From Eudorina sp. 2006-703-Eu-15 (lineage: Eukaryota > Chlorophyta > Chlorophyceae > Chlamydomonadales > Volvocaceae), in NCBI GenBank assembly GCA_003117195.1, contig BDSI01000013.1:186001-250000 (forward strand): a stretch of DNA of 64,000 nucleotides, in the 5' to 3' direction. Positions 1-10,780 of this stretch are shown one piece after another. Both the position numbers and the translations under genes were made by a program. The notes below the pieces were generated by a model, which did not search any database, had not been told where the DNA came from, and was given only the letters and a program-made list of their open reading frames with translations. Numbering within the stretch: the first letter of the stretch is position 1; each line of letters opens with the position of its first letter.

Positions 1-3000
1 GCACCCCCTGCAAACGGCGGCTGTTGTCGCCGCGCTCGTAATCCTGGTTCCAGCAGTCGCATTGTACGGGCCCATCCGCACCCTCAGTCGGGCGCATCGC
101 TGTACGGCAGCGGCCGCGGGGCTGCTACTGCCGCTGCTGCTGACCGGCCGGGGGCCGGGGTGGCGGAGAGGCAGGGTGCGGCAAGAGCGGTCGCAGGGGC
201 AGCTGCCGTACACGGCGCAAGGCGCGGCTGGCCGGGGCCACCAGCTTTTGCAGGATTCTTGTCGGGAACCCGCGGCAGATTCCCGGAGGATGCGGCGAAT
301 AGCGAACGAGCGGAACGATGGCGGCGAAGCCGCCGGCGGTAGCAAGGCCGCCGACGCCACTGCACAGCCGTTCGGCTCGAAAGCTGCCGAGTTGCGTGGC
401 GCTGACTACGTGCCGTGTGACGGTGTGTTGGCGGAGCCGGCTGCCGCTGACGCCGCCGCCGCTGACGCCGGCGAAGTAGGCCGCGGCGGATCCCCGGGCC
501 TGAGCGGTGTCGATGGAGGCGACACGGACTTGGCAGATTCGGCATCGGTGCTGAGTGCGCTGCCAGGCGAGGCCAGCGGCGGCCCCGGCAGCAGCCGCAG
601 CAGTTTTTGCTACTGCTGCCGCGACGACAGCGATAACGACGCGGAGGAGGAGGCTTCGCCTCCGGGGATGTTGTCGCCGGGCTTTAAGCTGCCTGCGCTT
701 GCTGCCCCGTCAGCAGCTGCAAGCGCCGCGCGCACTCGGAATTCATCGGTACCGGAGCACAAATCGGAGGCCGGGTCAGGGCCTCAGCCGCTGCCGCCGG
801 GTTCAGAGCCGGACGTGGTGCCGACGGCGGCGGCGGCGGCTGCCCCTCCGCAACCGCAGCTCGAGCAGCACTTTACGTGGCCAGAGCTTGGACTGAGGAT
901 CCTGACGCCGCCGCCGGCAGGCTCCACATCTGGTTTGGTGGTCGGGCATGGGCCTGCGCTGTACGGCGGCGGCGGCGGCGATCCGGTGACCCACGGGTCA
1001 GTCGACGGAGCCCAAACGCGCGCCACCGCCATGCCGGTCGTGGCGGCCGCGCTCGGCGCGCCGCTGTACACCTCCCGTCACAGCACGAGGGTCGTCAGCG
1101 TCAAGCTGTACGACCACGTATCGGAAGAGAATTTTCCGGCGGCGGCGGCCTCGCTGTCGGCGGCGGCGGCTCGGGCGTTCCTCGCGCGGAACGCGGCGGC
1201 GTCACGGCACGCAGGCGGCGGCGGCGGCGGCGGCGTCGGCCTGCTGCTGAGCGCGCTGGGCCGCGGTGTGGTGGTGCGGGGCTGCGTGCACCTGCTGCAC
1301 ATGGTGCGAGCGCCACGGTGAGAGGGACTCGGGCCTGTCGTCTGCCGCTTGCCGTCTGCCAAAAGATATATACGATTCCGTGAGCCAGAATCGTGTACAT
1401 TGATGTGCGACCAATACCGCAAGAGCTTCCGTCCGAAGGTCGTAATGCGCCCGTGGCCCTACCTACCGTGTGGTTTGGTCGAGCAGGCAGCGGGGCGCGA
1501 GCGTCGCGACAGCGGTCTCCCATCGGCCGGCGTCCAGAGATGCTTCCTGCGGCGCCGCTGGCTCTGCCGCAGTCACCTTGGGCCTCCGGGCTGACCGCCT
1601 GTTTCACGTGGAGGTGTACCCGGACGTTGTCGTACGACCGCCGGCGTCGAGTGACCAAAGCTGTCCGAGTCGCCGCGGCCATCATCACTTGCAGCAGCAG
1701 CAGGGCGAGCTGGGGACGTGTGGGCTGATGCCGGGTGGAAGCAGCGCCGAGTGCCGTGGTGGCAGCACCGGAAGAAACAGCGGCGAAAGAGACAACGGCG
1801 GAAGCGACGGAAGCGGCAGCGACGCAAGCACGCCGAGCGGTGGCGGCGCCGCATCGGAGCAGCCGGAATATTCCGAACAGCAGCAACTGCTACAGAGGCT
1901 GTACGATTGGGTGGCGATGAGCTCGGAAACAGTGCCGTACGGGATCGGCGCGCACGGACGAGCGGACGCGCCGTCGGACGCGTCCGGTCGCGGTACGACA
2001 GCAGCGGCGGACGATGCCGTACGACTCTCCAGTTGCGCGACAACGACCCTACCGCCGTGCTATCCGGAAGTAGTGGCTGTAGCCGAAGCAAGTCCAGAAG
2101 CCGCGGTAGTACCTGCCACAGCAGCTTGGACGGCTGTAGCTGCTACTGCCGGATGCTCTGGCAGCACTGGCCCGTCAGTCAAAGTGGTTCTGTCGCCGCA
2201 GGCTGTAGCCGTCTTGCGGCGACGACAGCAGCCCGAGCAGCAGCAGCAGCCACACCCATCCCTGCCGCCCCCGGAGCAGCCGCAGCTGCAGCAGCTCGCG
2301 CCGCGGCTGCTGCCAGCGCGCCGCCAAAGCATGCACGGTTGCCTTTGCCACAGCTTCACCGAAACCCAGGGCTCGCCCAGCTACAGCTACAGCTACAGCT
2401 ACCCACCGCCGGGTTCCGCAGACCGCTGCCCGGCCTGTACTAGTGGCGGCGGCTCGGCGAGCGACGACGCGATCGGCGCCGACGGCGGCGCGCAGACAGC
2501 TCGCTGCGTTGCTGAGGAAGCAACAGACGCAGCGGCGGCTACTGCCACGTCCTGGTCCAGTCGCAGCCATCCGCCTCCTTGTGGCCCGTTGCGTTTGCGG
2601 GTGGTGGTCGGCCGCCAGGGCTACGGCGGCGGCGGTGCTGCTGATGGCGACGGCGAGGATTTCGCCGCCGCCGCCGCCGCTGGTCATGGCGGCGGCACGC
2701 ACGGGGTCGCGACGGCGGTGGCGGCGGCGACAGAGATTGTTTTGGACCGTGAGGTGCCGCTGCAGCTGCTGCCGGCTGCCGCTGAGGAGCAGGAAGGCGA
2801 GGGGGCGGCGGTGGACGAGCCGGGCCGATCTGGGTTTCCCGCGGCGTCGGCTTCGGTATCGGCGGCGTCGGCTTCGGTATCGGCGGCAGCGGCAGTCGCG
2901 ACCGTGGACCTGCCGCCGGAGGCGCTGGTAGGGCTTAGGGTTTAGGGTTTCGCGCCGAGGACAGGAAAGCGATAAGGATGCACGAGCCACGAGCCAATGT

Positions 3001-5926
3001 TCCGCATTTGTATCGGCCCCTCCGACACGCAGTACAGTATGGTACGGCAGGTCTGACCATGACGGCGAGGGGTTTCCTGTGCGGCCCTGCGCGTCAGGAG
3101 GACCCGTGGGCCACGCCCCCACGGCAGGATAGGATGCACCCCCATCCCTCGGTCCCGCGGTGTCACGCCGGCCCTGTCCGCCCGACCGCCGACCCACAGG
3201 TCCTGTCTCGGGGAACGGAAGCAGGGTTGCTGGCCTTGTACCTTCTGCCGCCTCGCCCGCGGCACGTCAGCAGCGGAAGTCCTCGCGGGGGCGCAGCTGG
3301 TGCCCACATGAACACGATCTCCTCGGGGCCGGGCGACTGCGACGGCGGCGGCGGCGGCGGTGACATAGATCCCGGCGGCGGCGGCGGCGACATGGATCCT
3401 GGCGGCGCCATCACGGCGGCGCAGATGCCGCTGACTGCGTTGCCGCTCCTCATCCTGGCGGATCGCGCCGCCGTCGGTGAACTTAACGCCGTGTACGACC
3501 AACACGCCTCGCACTACCGTGCTGTCAGTGCCGCTCCACCCGCCGCCGCCGCCGCCACCACTGCGGTGCCAGCGGCGGCACAGCCGCCGTCGTGTGTCGA
3601 CGCCGGCAACGGCGCTGTCACTGCCGGCATATGCTACAGCCAGTCGCACTCGTTGGCCTATCGGAACCACATGGAAGACCTCATTGCGGACATCGCAAGC
3701 GTACTGGCGGCACCGCCGACGGCGGCGGCCAGGCCGCCGCCGCCGTCACCGCTGTCGTACATGGGGCAAGTACGGCAGGTCGGGGACGACGCGGGGTCGA
3801 GCAGCCCGACCGAGTCCGACGGCAACGACGCGGCGACGACGGCGGCGGCGGCGGCGATGGAGGACGTGTTGGAGACCGGCAAGGACCTCTTGTCGTACAT
3901 GTACGGCAGAGGTATGCCCGGCTGTGCCCGTCTGGTCCAGCGGGTGCTGGAGGAACGGTGGGGCACCCGGGTGTGTGTTGCCGTGCCAGGTCCGGTCGGG
4001 GAGGCGCAAGCACCCCGCCACGAAGTCGCCTCCTCGGGGGCAGCGGCAGCAGCAGCAGCAGCGGTGACGGCGCATCGGGCAGACGCGGCGCCGGGCGTCG
4101 CCCCCGGGACGATTGCGGCGCCGACGGTGCCGGACTCCGCCGTCCGTCGTACCGGACCCATGGTGATCGCGCGCGCAGATGGGACGACGTGTGGTTGTAC
4201 GGCAGACTTCGCCTCCACGCGTGACGGCGCCGCGGCATCGGATTGCGCCGGTTCGTCGGCGGCGTGGGTGGGTCCATCACGTCTTTCGTCGTCGCAGGCG
4301 GCGGCGGCGGCGGCGGCGTCGCTGCCGGGCGCGAGCCGGGGATGCCGCGATGGCCAGCTCCTGGCGGCGGACACCCTCATCTGGGGCCTCATCCTGCTCC
4401 GGTTCGCACTGGTGAGACACTGCATCTGAGCCTCTGTGGCGGCGGCCCGTCCCGCCGCAGCCTCTAAATCGTTTATCTTACGGCCAGGGCAGGGACTGGG
4501 ACAGTGGGCAGTTGTTCCATGCACTCGGACAGCTGTGGGGGGTTGTTGCTCCGACGCGCTTCACCCGGACGGTAGCACGCACGCTGCCCCGCCAACCTGC
4601 AACGACAAACGCGCAAACACACATCACAACCGGTTGTCAACTGTGTGCCGTGTCCCTCTCGGCGCACGCGGGCCAGGGCCAGGGCCAGGGCTGCAACCTG
4701 CCTTCCGTGTGGATGTACGGTAGGATGCTAAGTTGCATCAACGCCCCCGTACAGTCCGCGGGGAGCTGCGCTGCGTACTAGTTAACCCCCAAAGATTCCC
4801 TAGCCACGTAGCCAGCATCATCTCCAAAGCAGACCCAAAGTCAATCCCAAAGTCAAACCCCTGATGCCCCCTGGCCGCCCGGATCCGCACATACGCGCGC
4901 GCTGTGGCGCCCCCCTCTTCAGGTCACCAAGATGTTCCGCCACGTGTCGGAAGCCCGCTCGGACGCGGCTCTGGTGGCCTCCGCGGTGCTCACCTTCGCG
5001 GCGGCCGTGACGCTCTTCCTGTGGCCCCGCACCTACCTGCGCCACCGGGGCGCCATCATCAGCCTGCTGCACGGCGTGCCGTACGTGGCGTACCCGGTGG
5101 GTTAAAATGAAAAAAGAAATAGACCCGAAAGACAAGCCCAGGCGTACCCGGTGGGTGTGCCGCGGTGTTAATGCCGTTCGGCGTTCATTAAGGAAATGCA
5201 TGTTGTAAACGAATGCATACCGTGATCATTAGATTGCGGATGGGCGGATGGGAGGTCGCAACAGAACCCGACGGAGTGTGCGCCATCGTCGGACGCAGCA
5301 CCGCCCGCCGTACAATCGTACGGCCAACCCTTACACCTCATGCACATGGCACATGGTTCCGCCGCAGTGGCTCGCGGTGCTGCTGGTGACGCCCCGCTGT
5401 GGGTGCTGCGTCAGTCGGGAGTTCGCCCTGGCGCATGCCGTTATGGAGGTGCGTCGCGGGAAAGGATTGCGGGGGAGGGGAGGGGACAGGGGAGGCGAGG
5501 GGAGGACCTCCTGGCCTTAGGGAGTCTGGAGGGTTCAGGGAAAGAGCCTTTGCAAGTTTGCTTTATGCTTTCAGAGCGAAGGAACGAAGCCGAAGCAGTC
5601 CGACTATAGCGGACGTGACATGACGGCAGAATGTTTCGTCTCTGCCTGCCTACCGCCGTGCCCGCCTCCTCCTCCCCCATCCCACCCGCCTCCCGTGCCC
5701 CCTCCCGCGCCGCGCCGCGCAGGTCCTCACACAGCCCGGGCTGTTCGGCGTGTTCCGCCCCACCACCCTGGCCCTCATCCTGGCCTGCCGGCTCCTGCCC
5801 AGCACCATCGTCGCACACGGTTTGTACGGCATGTCCCTCAGCGCCAGCTGCGCCCGGACCGCCGTGGTGGCGCTCGCGGCCCTGGGCACCAACCGCCTGG
5901 TGGTGCGGAGGCGCGGGCGGTGCTGA
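1..5926 (+). CDS. Multi-pass membrane protein with low-complexity inserts, 5'-truncated by window edge
   Basis: Proposed exons: <2-1303, 1491-2927, 3200-4411, 4923-5096, 5368-5448, 5723-5926. All junctions are phase 0 with GT-AG borders, giving about 1,469 residues to a TGA stop. The reading frame is already open at base 2 and begins with a hydrophobic helix (AAVVAALVILVPAVAL). Long Ala/Gly runs follow, with islands of ordered sequence such as VVSVKLYDHVSEENFP, RGCVHLLH and FHVEVYPDVVV. The last 170 residues hold at least four hydrophobic segments (for example ALVASAVLTFAAAVTLFLW, LALILACRLLPSTIVAHGLY) and a basic C-terminus. The KL(Y/F)...RGCVHL element recalls a module in large plant SPL proteins and in lineage-expanded volvocine membrane proteins; that is recall from memory, not a search. 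No catalytic motif was recognised, so function is unknown. The least certain junction is 1303/1491. Confidence 0.55.
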
Positions 5927-7213
5927 CGGGCCCCGTGACGGCGGGTGCCATGGACGGTCGCCGTGGTCGGCTCCAACGGGCAGGTATGGGGAGCAGGTAC
6001 TGCACCTTTTCAGGGCTTTTATTGAGGCGATGTCAGCCCGGCGGCGACATCAGCTGCCACTTTCGAAGGTGTGCGGGGGTGCGGCGGTTAGCACCGGGAC
6101 TCGGCGACTGCTGACAGCCGGCCTGCCGGCTAGCATTTTTGTGTTCCCTTCATTACCGGAGCATCGCCAGGACTTCGTCTGGAATCATCTTGCCATGCGC
6201 GTTGCTGTTGTTGAGAGCTTGCTGTAGCTACGGCGAGGCGATCCCGCCCGCTTGGCTCTCTTGAGTGCGCGTCCATTCATGCGGGGACTGCGCCGTCCTT
6301 CCGGGCAGAGCAGGCGAGCGATGCCGGTCGTCGCGCGTCTCCGTGCCACACACAGCGGTTCCGCATTGCGCATAGGGCTTCAGGGCCTTGCGGCCTTCGG
6401 GGCGGCGTCTTTACGAGGCGCGGCTTTCCGTTCTCGCACTGTGTGGTCAGCGAGGAGGCCTCCGATCACCTGCGGAATCCACTGCAACATGATTCATTCA
6501 TAGGGCTTTTTATGTGTTTGCTCGGCCAGCTGAGATGCTCCACGAGCCGTGTGTTGACTGTGCGAGATGGGGGGAAGGCGAGTCTGAACGTGAATGGCGG
6601 CGGTGAGTGACACTGCTGGTCGCAGCAAGAGGGTGGTGGTCGGCGTTGCGCTGCTGCTGCTGCCGCTTCTGCTATTGCTGCTGCAGCTGTTGCTAATGGA
6701 GTCCGAAAGACCTAGGGTGCATGGCAAGGCTCACGTCTATCTTGTCTTGGATGACCATGGTCATCGCGCGCCCTACCTGGGTCCTCGCGAGGCCGTCGAT
6801 GGCGGCCCCGGGCTACGTGTGCATTACTGAGTGTGTCTGCGACGGGGCCATTGCCCCTGGCCCTTGCAACCCGCACGTGAGAGCACCCCGGGGGAGTTAG
6901 ACCGGGAGCGGCGGGATGTACGGCCGTCGTACCGATGGGCATCAACGCATGCATCGACGCCCTAGCCATTTGCACCCGGCAAGGTCCCAGAATGTCAGAG
7001 CACCAGGGGCCAGGGAGGTCACCAGGGACCGGGAGCGGTCTACCGAGGTGAGGGCTGTCGTCACGACGGGCATCATGCCGCGTCCTGCGTGGTCGCGTAA
7101 GAGCAGCTGCGGACGCATCCGGTGAGAGCCTGTGAGCCGGCCCGACCTGGCCTAGTTGCCGCGGATTGTGGCTGTCAGGCCCCCCGCCAAGGGCACACGC
7201 TACTTGGTAGACC

Positions 7214-7315
7214 ATTCGGACCTGCGGGGCGTGGCTCGTGGCGCATGGGGGGGCGCGTGCTGGGTGGAGACCGACGGCGCAGAGGCGCCCTGACAGGGAG
7301 CCGGCGGCGACGCGG
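7214..7315 (+). repeat. Dispersed duplicated block, copy 1 (pair with 9701-9800)
   Basis: About 100 bp closely match 9701-9800 in the same orientation, 2.5 kb away. The shared core runs from TTCGGACCTG through GGCTCGTGGCGCATG and GCGTGCTGGGTGGAGACCGA to CGGCGGCGACG, with small indels. Translation differs in frame between the copies, so this reads as a non-coding duplication or two members of a transposon-derived family rather than a conserved peptide. Confidence 0.7.
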
Positions 7316-7647
7316 GAAGGAGGCTACCGGAGTCGTACACGGAGTTTTCCGGCTCTTGAGATTTGAAGATGTACGGCAACTTCGGGCTTCAGAACCGAAC
7401 CGAAGGGGCAGTGGGGTTACTCGGGGCCGTTAGTTCCCGTTTTGGTCTCGGAGAAGTTGTTGTCAGTTGTAACGCACTGGTTACATGGCAGGCAACGGAA
7501 CGATTCGGACTGCAGATCCAGCGTAGCGGCAGGGTGGACACAGTGGCATTGGGCAGGGTGCGCAACATCACGCCGCCGCCACCACGGCCGCAATCAAACA
7601 ATTCCAGTCCTTGGTATGGGTTAATGAGATGAGGCGCCCACGTGCTA

Positions 7648-7862
7648 TCTGGGCCCGTTGGAACGCCCGGTCGGGACTAAGGATCCACCTTGTAATATTG
7701 TTCCAAAGATGAGGACTTGCTCGCATACCCTGTTTGGGCCGGGCTTACTTCGAGCCAAGCCCGGCATTCACTGCAACATGCCTTCCCCATTGAGCCAAGT
7801 CTGGCTGCAACATGCGGAGGGGCCCGGAACTACGGGTCCGCCTTGTACCGGTTACAATGAGT
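7648..7862 (+). repeat. Short dispersed repeat family 2, two fragments
   Basis: The segment 7648-7700 (GGCCCGTTGGAACGCCCGGT followed by CGGGACTAAGGATCCACCTT) closely matches 37952-38003. A second piece at 7832-7862 (ACGGGTCCGCCTTGTACCGG then TTACAATGAG) resembles 45748-45776 (ACGGGTCCACCTTGGTACGG then TTATAACATGA). Between them lies a small hairpin with arms GCCGGGCTT/AAGCCCGGC at about 7736-7763. The pattern suggests fragments of one short interspersed element. No coding capacity is apparent. Confidence 0.55.
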
Positions 7863-8824
7863 TCTGCCCCGTTGAGCACGCGTGACGACAGGCAACCTGG
7901 CAAAGCGCGTGCTAGATAATGTATGAAATACGGACGATGTACTAAGAACAACACTAGCCTTTACTGGCGCTGCCGGCAGACACATTTCGATTTCATTTGT
8001 ACGCCAAATTTAAAAATTTCCACGTTACCGCAGTACAACATCGTACAAACGACCATCTCCCTGCAAAAAACAAAAACAAATGACATTACGCATTGGTTTG
8101 AGGTACATTTACTTTTTTGCAATGTTAACTCAGACACACCTTCAAAATTGCGGTCATTTCGACTTCCTTAGTACGGTAGGAGTATTCAGATATCGCCCTC
8201 TGCCACTATCCTTGCATTTACAGGGTGCTATCCGTTAGTGCCTTTCAGGCAGCCAACGTTGCTGAGCTAGGTCTGTGGGAAAGCTGACGCGCAAGCTGGT
8301 GCAGGAGACGATGCTGTCCGAACAACGCGCAGAATTATCTGGTGGGCTCGACAAAGGTTGTACTTTGGTACGATGGCCTTCTGGGTAACGAAATGCTATT
8401 TCCTTGCTTTCCTGTAGAAACGCCGCAGTTGTGTCAGGCACAGAATGCTAAAACTACAAACACCAAGGTAGGCCACTGAATCGGCTGTTACTGTGCGCAA
8501 CAATAAGAGGCGTTCGTGAGGTGGGATGACCGCCGAAACTTGGGTACCGACAGAGCTTCGCTGGCTAATGCTGTATGATCCTCCCTTTCTAGGCGCTGGT
8601 GGTTTGAGGTTGATAATCGTTTGGCATGGCTCCTGATCAGTCCGTCTGCGCCTGTACGGCCGTTATTGACGGGCCCCCATGTAACACTGTCCTAATGCTC
8701 AACGCATATCGCTCGCTTTTACGCACATACCTCTTTGGTGGTGACCTCCTCGCCCTTTTGAAACTCTGTAACTGTATGTGGCTGCTGACAGCGGCAACCC
8801 GACCTCGGGCTTCTTGCTCTGCAG

Positions 8825-9158
8825 GCTCTGGAATTCATGCCCCCCTACTCCGCATCCGCTGAGTATCTGGAAGCTTGCGGCATCGAGCCTCGCAAGTTCC
8901 TGGAGTGGCGAGTCCATGCGGAGGCTGCAGGTCTGCGCGACGACTGGTGTGTAAGGGCCTGTGTACTTCAATGCTCAAGCTAAGCGCGCGAAGGATCACA
9001 CCCTGGCTAAGAACGCCCTGGAGGATATGATCGTGCTGGGAATAACAACCAAGGAAGCAGCCGAGCTCGCAGAACGCTCGGGGTGGCTGTACGGCCACTG
9101 GTCGCCGTTCAAGTGGGCAAAGAATCTCGTGATGGACCTGATACCAGCGAGGGAATGA
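8825..9158 (+). pseudogene. Frameshifted coding remnant of unknown family
   Basis: After a good acceptor (CTCTGCAG) a frame from 8825 encodes ALEFMPPYSASAEYLEACGI, then IEPRKFLEWRVHAEAAGLRD, and stops at 8981-8983. A +1 frame from about 8961 to the TGA at 9156-9158 encodes a similarly structured C-terminus: YFNAQAKRAKDHTLAKNALE, LGITTKEAAELAERSGWLYG, WSPFKWAKNLVMDLIPARE. The two parts look like one protein broken near 8955-8960. An intron there would be only about 30 nt, too short for this genome. It could be a decayed gene, a transposon remnant or a gene with a sequencing error. Family not recognised. Confidence 0.35.
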
Positions 9159-9445
9159 AGGTTATTTTGCCTCGTACTGGGATCCCGACGAAACTTGTTT
9201 GGGAACAAGTTGGCCTGGGCTATCGGGCCAGTGGACCGAACCCCACTTTTCTGGTTGGGGTACGACCGTCACATAGGGGAGCCCAGTCCTGAGCTCTGAG
9301 CCATTTGGTAGTTTGTGACCCTTCCCCGTAAACGAGGTATCGCGCCCAATGCTCGTCATGTCGCCCTTCAGAAACAGGAAAGTGTGTATGCGTATGTGTG
9401 TAATATGGCTGGCAGGTTCAGGGACAATCTGGCGGTGCGGTGGTT

Positions 9446-9580
9446 CCTTATTGCCTCTCGGCCTAGCTCACGCCTGCTGGGGTGACAGACCCGGTTGTTG
9501 CAAACGGTACGGTACGGTGCTTTGCAACCACCGGATCTGTCATCCCCCCGGACGTGAACTGATTAGATCGAGAGGCAAGA
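9446..9580. repeat. Long imperfect inverted repeat (hairpin), possible foldback element or small-RNA precursor
   Basis: The left arm (about 9446-9504) and right arm (about 9520-9580) are imperfect reverse complements around a ~15 nt loop containing repeated CGGTA. The inner arms are strongest: GGTGACAGACCCGGTTGTTG at 9481-9500 pairs with CAACCACCGGATCTGTCATC at 9524-9543 with three mismatches and a one-base bulge. The outer arms share TTGCCTCTCG on the left and CGAGAGGCAA on the right. No protein frame explains it. Confidence 0.7.
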
Positions 9581-9700
9581 AAAGCATGTTTGACGGTCGT
9601 TGATGTCAGGATGTGGTTGGTGTTCACACCTGGCCAATCAGGGCAAGCGCCCGCGTGGGTCGCAGCCTGTGACGGGATGGCCGCCAAGAAGGTACAGACC

Positions 9701-9800
9701 CTTCGGACCTGTGTTGCGAGGCTCGTGGCGCATGAGCGCGTGCTGGGTGGAGACCGACGGCGCAGAGTCGCCCTGGCAGGAAATGCCAGCGGCGACGGAG
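9701..9800 (+). repeat. Dispersed duplicated block, copy 2
   Basis: Direct-orientation partner of 7214-7315. Shared segments include TTCGGACCTG, GGCTCGTGGCGCATG, GCGTGCTGGGTGGAGACCGA and GCGGCGACGG. The flanks diverge on both sides, which bounds the duplicated unit to roughly 100-130 bp. Confidence 0.7.
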
Positions 9801-10780
9801 GCGTTATCGCGCAGGGCTGGCCGGCGTCTGTGCCGTGTCGTGGAGAGAGGCGGCAGTGCCCTAGTTGTGCCAGCGATGGCTCGCGTGCGCAAGGACAGAT
9901 CGACTTGGCGAAGCGGTAACGAGGCTGCTAACGAGGTGGATTGTAAGTTAACAGTCTCTTCACAGGCATGCAAACCACGGGTTGCGCTGGCCGTGACCCG
10001 ACCTTGACGGGGCTTGTTTCCGAAGCTGGGGAAGGCCCCACGGTGCCCGCGTGGGCGCCGACACCCCGCTCACGCGGGATGCCATGATCAGCGCAGCAGT
10101 GCCGAACCGAACAAACACACCGCTCCTGCTATTCTCTCTCTCCCTCCCTCCCTCCCGGATGCAATTAAGACGGCCTTCAATCACCCTCTCTGCAGTGCTG
10201 GCAATACGGCAGACACACGCAGCCAAGCGCCTGCACCCGGGCCCCCGTGCTAATTATGAAATGACATCAAAAACCGCCTTGTCGCTCGCTCCTCGCAGTA
10301 TAAGTTGCTCAACTCCTGGTAGCTGACCCTGTCGATCACTCTTTCACGGCGACGGCTCCTGCGGAAGCCCCCTTTCCATTGCCCGGCGGGCAGCGGCCCA
10401 CACCTGCCCTGAACACTCATGGCGCCTTCCTCATAATCGAGATAATCGCTCCACTGTCGCTGCTCAACTCGCAACAGCGCCTAAATATTCCAAACCGGCG
10501 CCTTCTTTTCAACGCAACCTGCGCTGTATATTTTTTCACCCAAACTCTCGGTAGTAAAGTGAGTGCTCTACCGGCAACGGGGCGGCGCGCCATCGCGCTG
10601 GCCACGCCCGGGGCCGACGCCAGCCCTGAATGCACCCGCGGCCAAGCGACAGCGCGGTGGAGGTGCGGGGCACGCAGTGAGGGGCAGAGCGCGCCCGCAC
10701 CACACACAACCCGCCCTGGAGCAGACCCAGCCTAGCCTTGCTCGATCGCACCCCCAGCGAGGGAGGGACGACGGCGAGGC

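Larger units (their letters stand above)
5927..8620. other. Gene-poor region with repeat fragments
   Basis: No coding exon could be supported here. The stretch holds the 3' flank of the membrane-protein gene, where no canonical TGTAA signal was found in the first 600 nt. It also holds a degenerate copy of the TGTAA/ATTC repeat near 6474-6503, a CTG-rich run around 6646-6695, one copy of a ~100 bp duplicated block (7214-7315), two partial copies of the GGTCC-CCTTGT repeat (7648-7700 and 7832-7862), and a short perfect-armed hairpin at about 7736-7763. From about 7900 to 8200 the base composition becomes clearly AT-richer. Confidence 0.5.
9159..10780. other. Intergenic region with hairpin and repeat copy
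   Basis: No exon was supported. The region holds the long inverted repeat at 9446-9580, the second copy of the duplicated ~100 bp block (9701-9800), a pyrimidine tract around 10135-10160, and the 3' flank of the minus-strand tandem GST-N gene that ends at 10781. I see no TGTAA on the minus strand close to that stop. Confidence 0.5.

Noticed and set aside
6594..6830. Short frame with a poly-Leu hydrophobic run
   Set aside because: The Leu run is a CTG-type repeat; the rest has no support, and the minus strand reads equally well as Ser/Asn.
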